A stretch of 64,000 bases of DNA from Dactylosporangium vinaceum (GTDB taxonomy: Bacteria > Actinomycetota > Actinomycetes > Mycobacteriales > Micromonosporaceae): the NCBI RefSeq assembly GCF_019904175.1, contig NZ_CP061913.1, positions 8,246,001 through 8,310,000 on the forward strand, given 5' to 3'. Below the pieces are notes generated by a model. The model was not told the origin of the DNA and did not search any database. It saw only the letters and a list, made by a program, of their open reading frames with translations. The translations under genes and the position numbers were made by a program. Below are positions 47,695-56,293 of the stretch, in pieces. Numbering within the stretch: position 1 is the stretch's first letter; the number at the start of each line of letters is the position of its first letter.

Positions 47695-48390
47695 TTACTC
47701 GGCGGTAGCCTTACCCGTGGCGGCCGGCTCCCCGTCACCCTCCGGCTCCTCGTCGAGCTCGAGGTCGGCGAACGCGTGCTCGTCCAGCCGGTCGACCACC
47801 CGGTCGCCCGCGGCCAGGGCGAACGGCCCCACGCCGTCGTTGTCCTCGTAGGTCTCCGGGTCCAGCGGCGTCTCGACCTCGGCCACGATGACCACACCGT
47901 CGAGGGACTCGAGCTCCGGGATGTCCAGGGCGCCCAGCGAGCCGTCGCCGGCCTGCATGAGCTCCAGCACGGCCTCGCCCACGGTCTCGACCGCCGCGCC
48001 GTCGCCGTCGCCCGGGTTGGCCCGGCGGGCGGCCTCGGCCACGGCCAGCAGGGCGCCGACACTCGGGATGCGGTAGTCGCGGCGCTGGCGGACCGAGATC
48101 ACCCGCGGGTGCGGGTCCTCGGCCTCCGTGCCGTCGACGATGCCGACGCCGAACTGGCGGTCGGCCTCCTCGGGGTCGATGGCCTCGACGTCCCACGGCG
48201 TGACCTCGCCGAACTCGTCGAGCAGCAGCTCGTCGTAGCTGTTTGACGCGTTGTTGAGCTCCACGTAGGCGCGCCACACCTCGTCGTCGTCGGCGCGCCC
48301 GTTGGCCGCCTTGACCGCGGCAAGATGCTCGCGGGCCGCCGCGATGACGCGCTCGAGCGCGGCCTCAAGCTCCGCGTGCCGGTCGGTCAT
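47695..48390 (-). CDS. acidic actinobacterial hypothetical protein
   Basis: 231 residues, strongly acidic. The N-terminal helix (HAELEAALERVIAAAREHLA) is followed by YVELNNASNSYDELLLDEFG and VISVRQRRDYRIPSVGALLA. A C-terminal segment, LDGVVIVAEVETPLDPETYE, has alternating strands. I recognise it only as an uncharacterised actinobacterial protein. It is followed by a strong terminator and preceded by the M20 peptidase gene on the same strand. Confidence 0.75.
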   Translation of the reverse strand: MTDRHAELEAALERVIAAAREHLAAVKAANGRADDDEVWRAYVELNNASNSYDELLLDEFGEVTPWDVEAIDPEEADRQFGVGIVDGTEAEDPHPRVISVRQRRDYRIPSVGALLAVAEAARRANPGDGDGAAVETVGEAVLELMQAGDGSLGALDIPELESLDGVVIVAEVETPLDPETYEDNDGVGPFALAAGDRVVDRLDEHAFADLELDEEPEGDGEPAATGKATAE

Positions 48391-48448
48391 GATGGGACTC
48401 CCCCTGATATCGATGAAGCGCTGGCTGGGTCACGGCTGATCAGGTCGA

Positions 48449-49750
48449 TCAGGACTGCTGCAGGAACCGGTCGAGAACTCGCACGCCGAACTGTAGTCCC
48501 TCCAGCGGAATGCGCTCGTCAATGCCGTGGAACAACGCGCCGAAGTTCAGGTCGGCGGGCAGGCGCACCGGCGAGAAGCCGAAGCAGCGGATCCCCAGCT
48601 TCGCGAACTGCTTGGCGTCGGTGCCCCCGCTGAGCATGTACGGCACCGCCAGCGCCCCCGGGTCCTCGGCCCGCAGCGCCGCCGACATCGCCGCGACCAG
48701 GTCACCGTCGAACGTGGTCTCGATCGCGGGCTGCCGGTGGATGTACTCCAGCTCGATGTCCGGCCCGACGATCCGCCGCAGCTCCGCCTCGAACTGCTCC
48801 GACTGCCCGGGCAGCGTGCGGCAGTCGATGGTGGCCGAGGCCCGGCTCGGGATCACGTTGTCCTTGTAGCCGGCGGCGAGCCGCGTCGGGTTCGCGGTGT
48901 TGCGCAGCGTCGCCCCGATGATCATCGCGATCGGCCCGATCTTGCCGACCGCCGCCTCGGGGTCGTCGAGGTCGAGCTCGATGCCGAGGACCTGCGAGAC
49001 CTGCTCCAGGAACGCCCGCACCGTCGGCGTGAGCACGACCGGGAACCGGTGCGTGCCGACCCGGGCGACCGCCTCCGCGAGGGCCGTCACCGCGTTGTCG
49101 TCGTTGATCATCGAGCCGTGCCCGGGCCGCCCCTTGGCGTGCAGGCGCAGCCAGTCGATGCCCTTCTCGGCCGTCTCGATCAGGTAGAGCCGCTGGTCAC
49201 CGCCGACGCTGACGGAAAACCCGCCGACCTCGCCGATCGCCTCCGTGACCCCCTCGAAGTGCCGGGCGTGGTGCTCCACCAGATACTGCGCGCCATAGGT
49301 GCTGCCCGCCTCCTCGTCCGCGACGAACGCGAGCACGACGTCACGCGGGGGTTTGCGCCCCTCTCGCTTCATCTGCCGGACCAGCGCCAGCACCATGGCG
49401 TCGAAGTCCTTCATGTCGACGGCGCCGCGGCCCCACAGGTAGCCGTCCTTGATCTCCCCGCCGAACGGGTCGACCGACCACTCGGAGGCATCGGCGGGTA
49501 CCACATCCAAATGACCATGGATCAGCAGCGCGTCGCGCGACGGGTCCTCCCCCTCGAACCGCGCCACGACGCTGGCCCGCCCCGGCTCGCTCTCGTGGAT
49601 CTCGGGCTGGAAGCCGACCTCGGCGAGCTTCTCAGCCACGTATTCGGCGGCGACCCGCTCCCCGACGCTCGTGTCGAGGTCGCCGGTGTTCGTGGTGTCG
49701 ATGCGCAGCAGGTCCCGGCAGATTTCGATGACCTCGTCGGTGGCGTCCAT
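48449..49750 (-). CDS. M20 family metallopeptidase (DapE2/Rv2141c-like)
   Basis: 433 residues. Di-zinc exopeptidase: the first metal His and catalytic Asp are in LLIHGHLDVVPADAS, the bridging Asp in LWGRGAVDMKDFDAM, the catalytic Glu pair in FVADEEAGSTYG, and the C-terminal His in LFHGIDERIPLEGL. A dimerisation/lid domain is present between about 185 and 310. It acts on dipeptides or acylated amino acids; the mycobacterial counterpart Rv2141c is annotated DapE2, without proof of diaminopimelate activity. Confidence 0.92.
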   Translation of the reverse strand: MDATDEVIEICRDLLRIDTTNTGDLDTSVGERVAAEYVAEKLAEVGFQPEIHESEPGRASVVARFEGEDPSRDALLIHGHLDVVPADASEWSVDPFGGEIKDGYLWGRGAVDMKDFDAMVLALVRQMKREGRKPPRDVVLAFVADEEAGSTYGAQYLVEHHARHFEGVTEAIGEVGGFSVSVGGDQRLYLIETAEKGIDWLRLHAKGRPGHGSMINDDNAVTALAEAVARVGTHRFPVVLTPTVRAFLEQVSQVLGIELDLDDPEAAVGKIGPIAMIIGATLRNTANPTRLAAGYKDNVIPSRASATIDCRTLPGQSEQFEAELRRIVGPDIELEYIHRQPAIETTFDGDLVAAMSAALRAEDPGALAVPYMLSGGTDAKQFAKLGIRCFGFSPVRLPADLNFGALFHGIDERIPLEGLQFGVRVLDRFLQQS

Positions 49751-49791
49751 GAGGAAGTCATACCAGGCGGGGATGACAGTTTTCCGGATGG

Positions 49792-49823
49792 TCCGGCGGA
49801 GACTACCGTGCGTCGCCGCCGGA
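49792..49823 (-). terminator. hairpin behind the GDSL hydrolase gene
   Basis: TCCGGCGG (49792-49799) / CCGCCGGA (49816-49823) with a 16-base loop, 13 bases behind the stop at 49836 of the minus-strand gene. Confidence 0.4.
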
Positions 49824-49835
49824 TCACCCTAGGGT

Positions 49836-50681
49836 TCACCAGCCGAAGCCGGCGGCGTAGCTGATCGAGGCGAGGGCCGCCTGCCCGGCGGCGTTCGGGT
49901 GGAAATAGTCCCAGGTCGAGACCTGCGAAAGGGTGAACTGGTAGCCGAACACGGCCCCGCCGTCGTACTTGCAGTTCGCCCCGTACGCGACACACGCCGC
50001 GGCGAGCTGCCCGTTGAAGTCGACGACCCGCTGGCGCACCCGGTCCCGGCGGGCGACGTCCGCGGCGGCGGTCGAGGACGGGTTGGCCAGCATCGACTGA
50101 CACACCCCGAAAACCGACCATATGGTACGCGCGGAGGCACTCCCGCTGCCCACCTGCCAGAGCCGCTTCAGGTCGGGAATGCTGATCAGCAGCACCTTCG
50201 CGCCGGGCAGCCCCGCCTTCAACGCCCCGAGCGCCGAGTCGAGCGACGCCCGGAACGCGGCCACGCTCGTCATCGACGACTCCGAGCTCGTGCAGGCGTC
50301 GTTCGCACCGATGAGGATCGTGACGTACGCGGCCCCCTGGCTCACCGCGCTCGCGGCCTGCCCGGGCATGTCCGCGACCTTGGCGCCGGATGCGGCGTCG
50401 TTGTAGTTGTGGCCGTTGATGGCCGCGTTGACGGCCTTGATCCGCAGGTAGTGGCTGTTCACGCCGGTGTCAGTGCCAGTGCTGAAGGATCGGCTCGGGC
50501 AGTCGACGTACCATCCACAGGCATTGAAACCGCGGGAGATCGAGTCGCCCATGGAGGCGATGGACCCGGGTGGCGGACCCGGAGCCGCGGCGGCCGGAGC
50601 GACGAACCCCAGCTGAGCGGCGGTGACGGCGGCGGCGGTGAGCACGGCGAGGGCGGCGGCCCCTCGCCAGGACAGTGACAT
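49836..50681 (-). CDS. secreted SGNH/GDSL hydrolase
   Basis: 281 residues from ATG 50681, which has GGAAGGGG at proper distance; ATG 50696 would place the ribosome-binding site inside the gene. A signal peptide (LAVLTAAAVTAAQLGFVAPA) is followed by the SGNH blocks: ASMGDSISRGFNA (Ser), VTILIGANDACT (Asn) and STWDYFHPNAAGQ (Asp/His). Extra cysteines suggest disulfides, fitting export. Probably a lipase or carbohydrate esterase; substrate unknown. Confidence 0.9.
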   Translation of the reverse strand: MSLSWRGAAALAVLTAAAVTAAQLGFVAPAAAAPGPPPGSIASMGDSISRGFNACGWYVDCPSRSFSTGTDTGVNSHYLRIKAVNAAINGHNYNDAASGAKVADMPGQAASAVSQGAAYVTILIGANDACTSSESSMTSVAAFRASLDSALGALKAGLPGAKVLLISIPDLKRLWQVGSGSASARTIWSVFGVCQSMLANPSSTAAADVARRDRVRQRVVDFNGQLAAACVAYGANCKYDGGAVFGYQFTLSQVSTWDYFHPNAAGQAALASISYAAGFGW

Positions 50682-50708
50682 GGCGACCCCTTCCATCGAT
50701 CTAGGTGC

Positions 50709-51350
50709 ATGTCAGCGTACTGGCGGGTAACCGCCAGTTTCAAGAATCCGCCGCCCGGGTACCTCCAGCCCGTGAGCGGACTCCCGTTGCCACCCCTCCC
50801 GCCGATCGATGGCGACGCCACCGGCCGCAGCATGCTGGACCTCCTCGACGAGGAGCACCGCCAGCTCGACCGCCTCTGCACCCGCGCCGAATCCTCGCCG
50901 GCCGCATCCGAGGTCCTGGTGGCGACGCTGGCGCGACACCTCTCAGCGGAAGAGCAATACCTCTATCCAGCATTTGAGGGTGTACTGCCAGACGCCCACG
51001 ACGTCGTGGAGCGCGAACTGGCCGCCGACGCCGAGCTCCTGGTCGCCCTGCGCCGCCTCCACACGTCAGCCGACCGGACCGCCCTGCACACCGTCGCCGA
51101 GCAGGTCCGCTCCCACACCCACCGCACGACGGCCGACGTCTTCCCGGCCCTGCGCACCCACTGCACCGACGACGAACTGGTCCGCCTGGGCAACCGCGTG
51201 GAGATCGCCCGCTCCGCCGCCCCCACCCGCCCCCACCCCGGCACGCCGTCGACCCCACCCCTGAACAAACTGGTCGACCCGGCCCTGGGCGTCATGGACA
51301 AACTCCGCGACGCCCTGACCCGCCGGACAACGTGGGAAGAAGATCTCTGA
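50709..51350 (+). CDS. hemerythrin/HHE domain protein
   Basis: 213 residues. A four-helix bundle with iron-ligand pattern: DEEHRQLDRLCTRA, LARHLSAEEQYLYPAFEGVL and VRSHTHRTTADVFPALRTH. Such proteins bind a di-iron centre and sense or scavenge oxygen or NO. The C-terminal 50 residues are Pro/Thr-rich and basic. It is divergent from the GDSL gene with under 30 bases between the starts, and a strong terminator follows. Confidence 0.88.
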   Translation: MSAYWRVTASFKNPPPGYLQPVSGLPLPPLPPIDGDATGRSMLDLLDEEHRQLDRLCTRAESSPAASEVLVATLARHLSAEEQYLYPAFEGVLPDAHDVVERELAADAELLVALRRLHTSADRTALHTVAEQVRSHTHRTTADVFPALRTHCTDDELVRLGNRVEIARSAAPTRPHPGTPSTPPLNKLVDPALGVMDKLRDALTRRTTWEEDL

Positions 51351-51442
51351 GAACCACGTTTATCGATCACCCCACCCCGGGTACAACACTTCCAACCACA
51401 GACTCGGGGCGGCCGGTCCCCCCTCCGACCGCCCCGGCAAAC

Positions 51443-51471
51443 AGGCCCCGGCGCCCCAGGCGCCGGGGCCT
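51443..51471. terminator. perfect 13-bp hairpin terminator
   Basis: AGGCCCCGGCGCC (51443-51455) / GGCGCCGGGGCCT (51459-51471) with a 3-base loop, about 90 bases behind the hemerythrin gene and before the tRNA. It probably isolates the tRNA from upstream transcription. Confidence 0.8.
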
Positions 51472-51580
51472 CGGCGTGTCCGGACCCCCCGATTCGTCAA
51501 GATCTCCCAGGACCGTGTAATGTGTCGCGTGGCCGTTGGGAACGGGGTCCGCAAGGACACCGAACACAATGGTTCAGCCG

Positions 51581-51668
51581 GTCGAAGTGGCGGAATGGCA
51601 GACGCGCTAGCTTGAGGTGCTAGTGCCCTTTATCGGGCGTGGGGGTTCAAGTCCCCCCTTCGACACCA
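51581..51668 (+). tRNA. tRNA-Leu (anticodon GAG)
   Basis: Complete class II cloverleaf. The acceptor is GTCGAAG/CTTCGAC (51581-51587, 51658-51664). The D-arm is GCG...CGC, the anticodon stem CTAGC/GCTAG with loop TTGAGGT (anticodon GAG), and the long variable arm is TGCCCTTTATCGGGCG. The T-arm is GGGGG TTCAAGT CCCCC, followed by discriminator A and encoded CCA. A TAATGT box about 60 bases upstream may be the promoter -10. The mobile island begins directly downstream, so its 3' end is a plausible attachment site. Confidence 0.96.
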
Positions 51669-51700
51669 ACCCATAGCATCCGTGCGTTGTATGACGTGCC

Positions 51701-51724
51701 CGTGTTCGAGTGCGCTCGAACACG
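51701..51724. promoter_or_regulatory. perfect palindrome upstream of the AbrB-like gene
   Basis: CGTGTTCGAG (51701-51710) and CTCGAACACG (51715-51724) around TGCG. A related imperfect palindrome with the same GTTCGAGTGCG core lies upstream of the second AbrB-like copy (63721-63746). A conserved operator or a recombinase arm site would both fit. Confidence 0.5.
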
Positions 51725-51770
51725 GTGATCCAGCATCCATGCTTGGTTCCGGTGGACGGCGGTGCCGTCC

Positions 51771-52238
51771 GTGACGAGCATCGTGCCCGCCCTCATCCCT
51801 GCGTCGCCCGGGCCAGCAGCGGACAGTCAGACCATTCCCGGCAGGACAAGCCGCGGGCCGCTGCCGCTGGCGACCTTCGCGGACGAGCGGACCCGCAGCA
51901 CGCTGTACGCGTTGCCGGCGATTGACATCAACGGCAGGCTCGCTGACCAGACCATCGTTCGTTCGATGGGCTGGGAGCCCGGAACCCGCTACGCCATCAA
52001 GGAGCACGGTGGCCTGCTGCTCGTCGAGGGCACCGCGCACGGCATCTTCAGCATCACCCGGCGGGGTCACCTGTACATCCCGGCGGTGGTCCGTCGCCGT
52101 TTCGCGATCGCGGCGTCCGATCGGTTGTTCGTTGCCGCGGATCCGGCCGAGCGGCGGATCGTCATCCATCCGCCGGCCGCTGTCGACGCGATGATCACTG
52201 AACGCCATCGCCTGGTGCTCGGCGGTGCTGCAGGATGA
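51771..52238 (+). CDS. AbrB/SpoVT-like DNA-binding protein of the integrase module
   Basis: 155 residues from GTG 51771. This start is chosen because the second copy of the module begins identically (VTDTVPALIP there, VTSIVPALIP here). The central part STLYALPAIDINGRL and the C-terminal swapped-hairpin-like segment RRGHLYIPAVVRRRFAIA resemble AbrB-type domains. The stop overlaps the integrase start as ATGA, so the two are coupled. A role in controlling the integrase or in shaping the recombination complex is inferred from this conserved pairing only. Confidence 0.65.
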   Translation: MTSIVPALIPASPGPAADSQTIPGRTSRGPLPLATFADERTRSTLYALPAIDINGRLADQTIVRSMGWEPGTRYAIKEHGGLLLVEGTAHGIFSITRRGHLYIPAVVRRRFAIAASDRLFVAADPAERRIVIHPPAAVDAMITERHRLVLGGAAG

Positions 52239-53266
52239 CGCAGTCACCGTTTCGAGCGCCCGCGGGTGTTGCGGACCTTGAGGCGGCCCGGGTGCTGCTG
52301 GATCGGCTCGGTGTGTCGCCCGCGGATCTTCTGGGTCTGGTGGCGCGCGATCCGGCTCCGACCTTCGCCGAGTACATCCCGGTGGTCGCGAAGGCGGTGC
52401 CTGAGGGCAGCCGCCGGGCGTACAGCAGCTACTGGAACAGGATTGTTGAGGCGTGGCCCGACCGGCGCCTCGACGAGATCAAGGCGTCAGAGGTCGAACA
52501 GCTGGCGGAGCTGATCAAAGCCAATGTGGTCGTGCGCCGCAACGCGCGTGGCGGGCGCAGCGCCGCCGAGAACTTCATCTCGGCGCTGCGATGTATCTAC
52601 CGGCGGGCGATCGCGGACGGGCACATCGAGGAGGGGAGGAATCCCGCGCTCAGGGTGGCCAAGCCGCGCCGGCTGGAGAGTACCCGGCGGGCGCTGAGCG
52701 ACGGGGAACTCGCGCAGATCAATGCGGCAGCGTCGAGTACCGGCAATGATCCGGTCCTGGACAGCCTGCTGCTGCGGTTGCATACCGAGACCGCCTGCCG
52801 GCGCGGTGGTGCGGTGGCGCTGCGCCCCGTCGATCTGGACCAGGACCAGTGCCTGATCAGATTGCGGGAGAAAGGCGGCACCGTGCGCTGGCAGCCGGTG
52901 TCACCGACACTCATGGGATATCTGCAGCAGCATGCGGTGGAGCGGCTGGCGCCGGTCACGGGGCAGTTGTTGCGGTATGCCAACGGCAGCCCGATCACGG
53001 ACCGGCGCTACGACCACCTGTGGGCGCGGCTCGGTGAGCAGTTGCCGTGGGTGGCGACGCAGCAGGTCACCGCGCACTGGTTGCGGTACACGACCCTGAC
53101 GTATGTGGAGCGGAGCTTCGGTTATGCCGTGGCGCGTGCCTATGCCGGCCACGCGTCCGGTGGCGGCGGTTCTGCGGGCGTGACGGCGACGTACGTCCGT
53201 GCGACGCTGCAGGAGATCGTGCGGGCGCTGGCTGCGCTCACCGGCGAGCCGCATCCGTTGCTGTAG
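52235..53266 (+). CDS. tyrosine recombinase (integrase), left module
   Basis: 343 residues. The N-terminal SAM-like core-binding domain (residues 1-150) is followed by a catalytic domain with all expected residues: Arg in TETACRRGGAVALR, Lys in LREKGGTVRWQPVS, His-x-x-Arg in TAHWLRYTTLTY, His in AYAGHAS and the Tyr nucleophile in TATYVRATL. About 84% of residues match the second copy at 60737. It lies close to tRNA-Leu and probably mediated integration of the module. Apparently intact. Confidence 0.93.
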   Translation: MTQSPFRAPAGVADLEAARVLLDRLGVSPADLLGLVARDPAPTFAEYIPVVAKAVPEGSRRAYSSYWNRIVEAWPDRRLDEIKASEVEQLAELIKANVVVRRNARGGRSAAENFISALRCIYRRAIADGHIEEGRNPALRVAKPRRLESTRRALSDGELAQINAAASSTGNDPVLDSLLLRLHTETACRRGGAVALRPVDLDQDQCLIRLREKGGTVRWQPVSPTLMGYLQQHAVERLAPVTGQLLRYANGSPITDRRYDHLWARLGEQLPWVATQQVTAHWLRYTTLTYVERSFGYAVARAYAGHASGGGGSAGVTATYVRATLQEIVRALAALTGEPHPLL

Positions 53267-53290
53267 CTGGGATGCGCCGGGGTTGCGATG

Positions 53291-53328
53291 CCGTGTGGTG
53301 GCCTGCAAAGCGACGGGCCACCACACGG
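53291..53328. other. 13-bp perfect inverted repeat behind the left integrase
   Basis: CCGTGTGGTGGCC (53291-53303) / GGCCACCACACGG (53316-53328) around TGCAAAGCGACG. It is conserved, with one changed base, behind the second integrase. It could be a terminator or the core/arm of the recombination site. Confidence 0.6.
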
Positions 53329-53537
53329 CGTTCAAGCACACAGCGTTCGAGCTGCGGTGCATCTTCACGCAGTCTGGTGTTGCCGGGCCTCGACCTTGCC
53401 GACGCATACCGGCATGGTCGCGTCGCCTGCCGCTTCCTGCAGTGCAGTCGGCCATATCGGCTTCGCACCGCAGCGGCCGGCTTGAGCCATATCAGCTGCA
53501 CGGGGCAGCAGCATCGATGGACCGTACAAGGAGTTGA

Positions 53538-53897
53538 TCAATTTGGAAGGGGCGCATCATGGGTGCAGCAGCGAGCATTCGGGGACCAGTCATCGATCGC
53601 GTACGCGAGGGCCCGGATGCGCCCTGCCGCAGCGGCCAGATCGCCGGTGGCTGCGGCGAGCAGGGCGATCACTTCTTGGACGTAGCGCCAGGCGGTCGCG
53701 ACACCGATCTCGAACCCTGCGGCGAGGCGGGTATAGGTGTCGCCGTTACGCAGATGGGCCAGGGCGAGCAGCGCTTGCCGGCCTGGGTCGAGGCGCCGCC
53801 ACCGGGATCGATGCTGGTTGCGGTGCTGGCGGATGCGATGCGCGAGGTCGTTGAGGGTGCGGCTGGACAACGGAATCGTGGCGGGGTAAGACAGCAC
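53538..53897 (-). pseudogene. IS5-type transposase, N-terminal fragment
   Basis: About 119 codons from GTG: MLSYPATIPLSSRTLNDLAH, RWRRLDPGRQALLALAHLRN, GDTYTRLAAGFEIGVATAWR and YVQEVIALLAAAT. This is the helix-turn-helix N-terminus of IS5/HARBI1-like transposases common in actinomycetes. The DDE catalytic domain is missing: near codon 95 the frame runs into the conserved right end of the integrase repeat. A truncated IS remnant. Confidence 0.75.
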
Positions 53898-54023
53898 GGC
53901 GAGGCTCCCGGTCGGGGCATCGGATCTTGGTTGACGCTTCTATATGCGTGGTGATCGAGTCCGGGTATTCGTGATCCGCTAGGTTCGGCGCTGGCCGTGA
54001 CGGTGTGACCCCACAGCAGTCTG

Positions 54024-54215
54024 ACCATTGACGTATGTGTCGTGTAGTCGACCTGTCCACCGTCGCGGCCGGCATCGGCCGCCACCCTTACTGGCCTGAT
54101 CAGAAGCATGTCCGCTGGCCACGCCAGCGTGACCCATCACAGATCTGCCGTCGGGTGAACCTCCCGGGCCGACGCCGTTGACCGGCATCAGCCTTCAGGA
54201 AGGACACCCACCGTC
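54024..54215 (+). ncRNA. probable bridge-RNA-encoding left end of the IS110 element
   Basis: Non-coding 190 bases before the transposase start with several short hairpins (GCTGGC/GCCAGC near 54110, GTCGG/CCGAC near 54150). In IS110-group elements this position encodes the bridge RNA. I could not identify guide segments here with confidence, so the call rests on position only. Confidence 0.3.
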
Positions 54216-55298
54216 ATGCCAATCGAGGCAGGCCAGCCCGCCGATTCTCGCCCTGATCGACGCCGATGGGTCGTCGGAGTCGACACTCACACCGACACCC
54301 ATGCCGCCGCACTGGTCGACGCCCTCGGCGAGGTCCATGCCCAGACCGAGGTCAGCGCCGACCCAGACGGCTACATCCGGCTGCTGGCCTGGGCCGGCGA
54401 GCACCTTCCCGCCGGCCAGCGGATGTTCTGGGCCGTCGAAGGCACCCGCGCGCACGGACACGGCCTGACCCGAGTGCTCCAAGCAGCTGGCCACCAGGTC
54501 ATCGAAGCCGTGCCCCCCGTGCGAGGCAGCCGCCGCCGCGGCGGCAAGTCCGACCGGCTCGACGCCATTCACGCCGCTCGCACAGCGTTGATCAACGACC
54601 ATCCCGCCACGCCCCGCGCCGACGGCCCTCGCGAAGCGCTGCGCCTGCTGGTCACGGCCCGCCAGCACTACTCCACGACGCGCACTGCCACGATCAACGT
54701 CTTCAAGTCGGTGATTCTCGGCGCCACGGAGCTGCGCGAACAGCTACGTCATCTACCCACTGCGGCCCAGATTCGCACCGTGCTCACCCTGCCCGAGCCC
54801 GAGACCGCCGATGTTGAGGAACGCATCCGTCTGCAACAACTCCAGACTCTCGCGCAGACCGTCACCGACCTGAACGCCGTCCTGGCCGCCAACTACCAGC
54901 AGCTGGAAGACCTCGTCCGACAGCTCTGCCCAGCGCTGCTCGACCTGCCAGGCGTCGGGCCGCAAACTGCCGCTGTCGCACTGACCGCCTGGTCGCATCA
55001 CACCCGGCTGCGCGACGAAGCGGCATTCGCCGCTCTCGCCGGCGCCGCACCGCTACCCGCCAGTTCAGGACGCCACCAGCGCCACCGCCTCAACCGCGGC
55101 GGAGACCGAACCCTCAACGCCGCACTCCACACGATCGTTACCACCAGACGTCGCATGAAACACCCAGCCACCAGCGCATACATCGCCCGCCGCACTGCCG
55201 AAGGACTCACCCCGAAGGAAGTCCTTCGCTGCCTCAAGCGCTACACCGCGCGCCAACTCTTCCGGCTGATGCAGACCACCGCACCCGCAACCACTTGA
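54216..55298 (+). CDS. IS110 family transposase (DEDD recombinase)
   Basis: 360 residues. The N-terminal RuvC-like DEDD domain has the first Asp in VVGVDTHTDTHAAAL, Glu in FWAVEGTRAHG and the Asp pair in GKSDRLDAIHAAR. The C-terminal Tnp domain carries the helix-hairpin-helix LLDLPGVGPQTAAVAL and the catalytic Ser region PLPASSGRHQRHRLNRGGDR. It acts with a bridge RNA. ATG 54216 is preceded by AGGAAGGA. It appears intact. Confidence 0.93.
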   Translation: MPIEAGQPADSRPDRRRWVVGVDTHTDTHAAALVDALGEVHAQTEVSADPDGYIRLLAWAGEHLPAGQRMFWAVEGTRAHGHGLTRVLQAAGHQVIEAVPPVRGSRRRGGKSDRLDAIHAARTALINDHPATPRADGPREALRLLVTARQHYSTTRTATINVFKSVILGATELREQLRHLPTAAQIRTVLTLPEPETADVEERIRLQQLQTLAQTVTDLNAVLAANYQQLEDLVRQLCPALLDLPGVGPQTAAVALTAWSHHTRLRDEAAFAALAGAAPLPASSGRHQRHRLNRGGDRTLNAALHTIVTTRRRMKHPATSAYIARRTAEGLTPKEVLRCLKRYTARQLFRLMQTTAPATT

Positions 55299-55529
55299 CA
55301 AACACTACTCACAGACTGCTGTCTTACCTGGAGCCTCGCCCTCATCAATCTCCGGGTCTGCCGCACCCGCCCCGAGCCGCAACGTCAGCTTGGAAATGGC
55401 TCAGTGTTGTGGCGAACGGTGTTCTGGCCTGTTGAGTGGTTGCGGGTCTGGGTGAGCATCGTTGTGTCGTGGAAGCCGGCCTTGTCGACGATGATTGGTG
55501 GCGCTTGATGGCCGTTGCTGGCTGAGCGG

Positions 55530-55952
55530 CTACGGTTTCGGGAGTGCGATGGCGTCGCAGAGGGGGCCGCGTATTGAGGTCCAGCCGCCGTTGATGCCCT
55601 CCTTGATGTAGCAGTAGCCGGCGGAGTCGCGGGTGGCCATGCGGTCGCCGTTGATCGTGATGGCGGTGCAGTTGGGGCCGCGTACCGACGTCCAGCCCCC
55701 GTTGATCCCATCTTTGACGTAGCAGTAGCCGTCGGAGTCTTTGGTCGCGATTCGGGTGCCGGTGAGAGCGATCTGCTGGCATATAGGTCCACGTACTGAT
55801 GTCCAGCCGGCGCCGATGCCGCCTTCCTTGACGTAGCAGTAGCCGTCCGCGTCGCGGGTGGCGATACGGTCGGGGCTGTGACTGCTGGCGGAGCTGTCGT
55901 AGAACAGGTTGGCGCCGGCGGCAGCGCTCGAGGCCTGCGTTCCCCCGGCGCT
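55530..55952 (-). pseudogene. remnant of a secreted Cys/Tyr-rich repeat protein
   Basis: The open frame on the minus strand lacks a start codon (TAG just upstream). It begins in what looks like the end of a signal peptide (SSAAAGANLFYDSSA). It contains three repeats of about 36 residues: RDADGYCYVKEGGIGAGWTS, KDSDGYCYVKDGINGGWTSV and RDSAGYCYIKEGINGGWTSI, each followed by RGPxC. The fold resembles bacterial tryptophan/glycine-rich beta repeats. The 5' end has been lost. Confidence 0.6.
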
Positions 55953-56052
55953 CTACCGTAGCCTGAACGGGAATCACCGCCGGCGCGGGCCGGGTCGTTG
56001 CAGTGTGTGCGTCCGACGACGGCTCCGCGCCGCCGTCTGGATAGGTTGCGCC

Positions 56053-56293
56053 TTGATCAATTTTCGATACCACGTCGTGTCGCTCGCCGCTGCATTCCTG
56101 GCTCTCGCCATTGGACTTATCGTCGGCACCGCCGCAGCGAACGGTCCGATCGTTGAAAATCTCAACGATCAGGTCGTCAAGATTTCCAATGAGAAGCAGC
56201 AGCTGCGCGATCAGCTTGATCAAGCTCAGGCAGAGGTGGACAAAAACGAGGGCTTCGCCAACGAAAGCGCGTCTCGCCTGCTTGCCGGAACCC
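56053..56293 (+). pseudogene. MctB-like copper transporter gene, N-terminal fragment cut by ISAs1
   Basis: From TTG 56053 the frame reads LINFRYHVVSLAAAFLALAI then GLIVGTAAANGPIVENLNDQ and a coiled coil, the characteristic N-terminus of MctB (Rv1698)-type envelope proteins, which have an uncleaved membrane anchor and a helical stalk. It stops being recognisable at RLLAGT exactly where the ISAs1 terminal repeat starts. A short stretch right of the element (LADRVRALITDYG) might be the displaced continuation; the remainder of the gene is absent. Confidence 0.65.

Larger units (their letters stand above)
52235..53597 (+). repeat. left copy of an inverted duplication (integrase plus about 330 bp downstream)
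   Basis: The integrase gene, the hairpin behind it, the following non-coding stretch (with GTACAAGGAGTTGATCA) and the first 30 bases of the next reading frame (ATGGGTGCAGCAGCGAGC) all recur in inverted orientation at 60430-61771. Divergence at DNA level is clearly visible, so the two are related elements and not a recent duplication. Confidence 0.85.
54013..55322 (+). mobile_element. IS110-family insertion sequence (left copy)
   Basis: Contains an intact IS110-type transposase gene. It has a long left end of about 200 bases and a short right end of about 25 bases, the IS110-group asymmetry. Subterminal inverted repeats ACAGCAGTCTG (54013-54023) and CAGACTGCTGT (55312-55322) match over 11 bases. 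The exact outer boundaries are not resolved. The segment right of it, CTGTCTTACC, resembles the start of the IS5-type transposase frame to its left. Confidence 0.7.
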
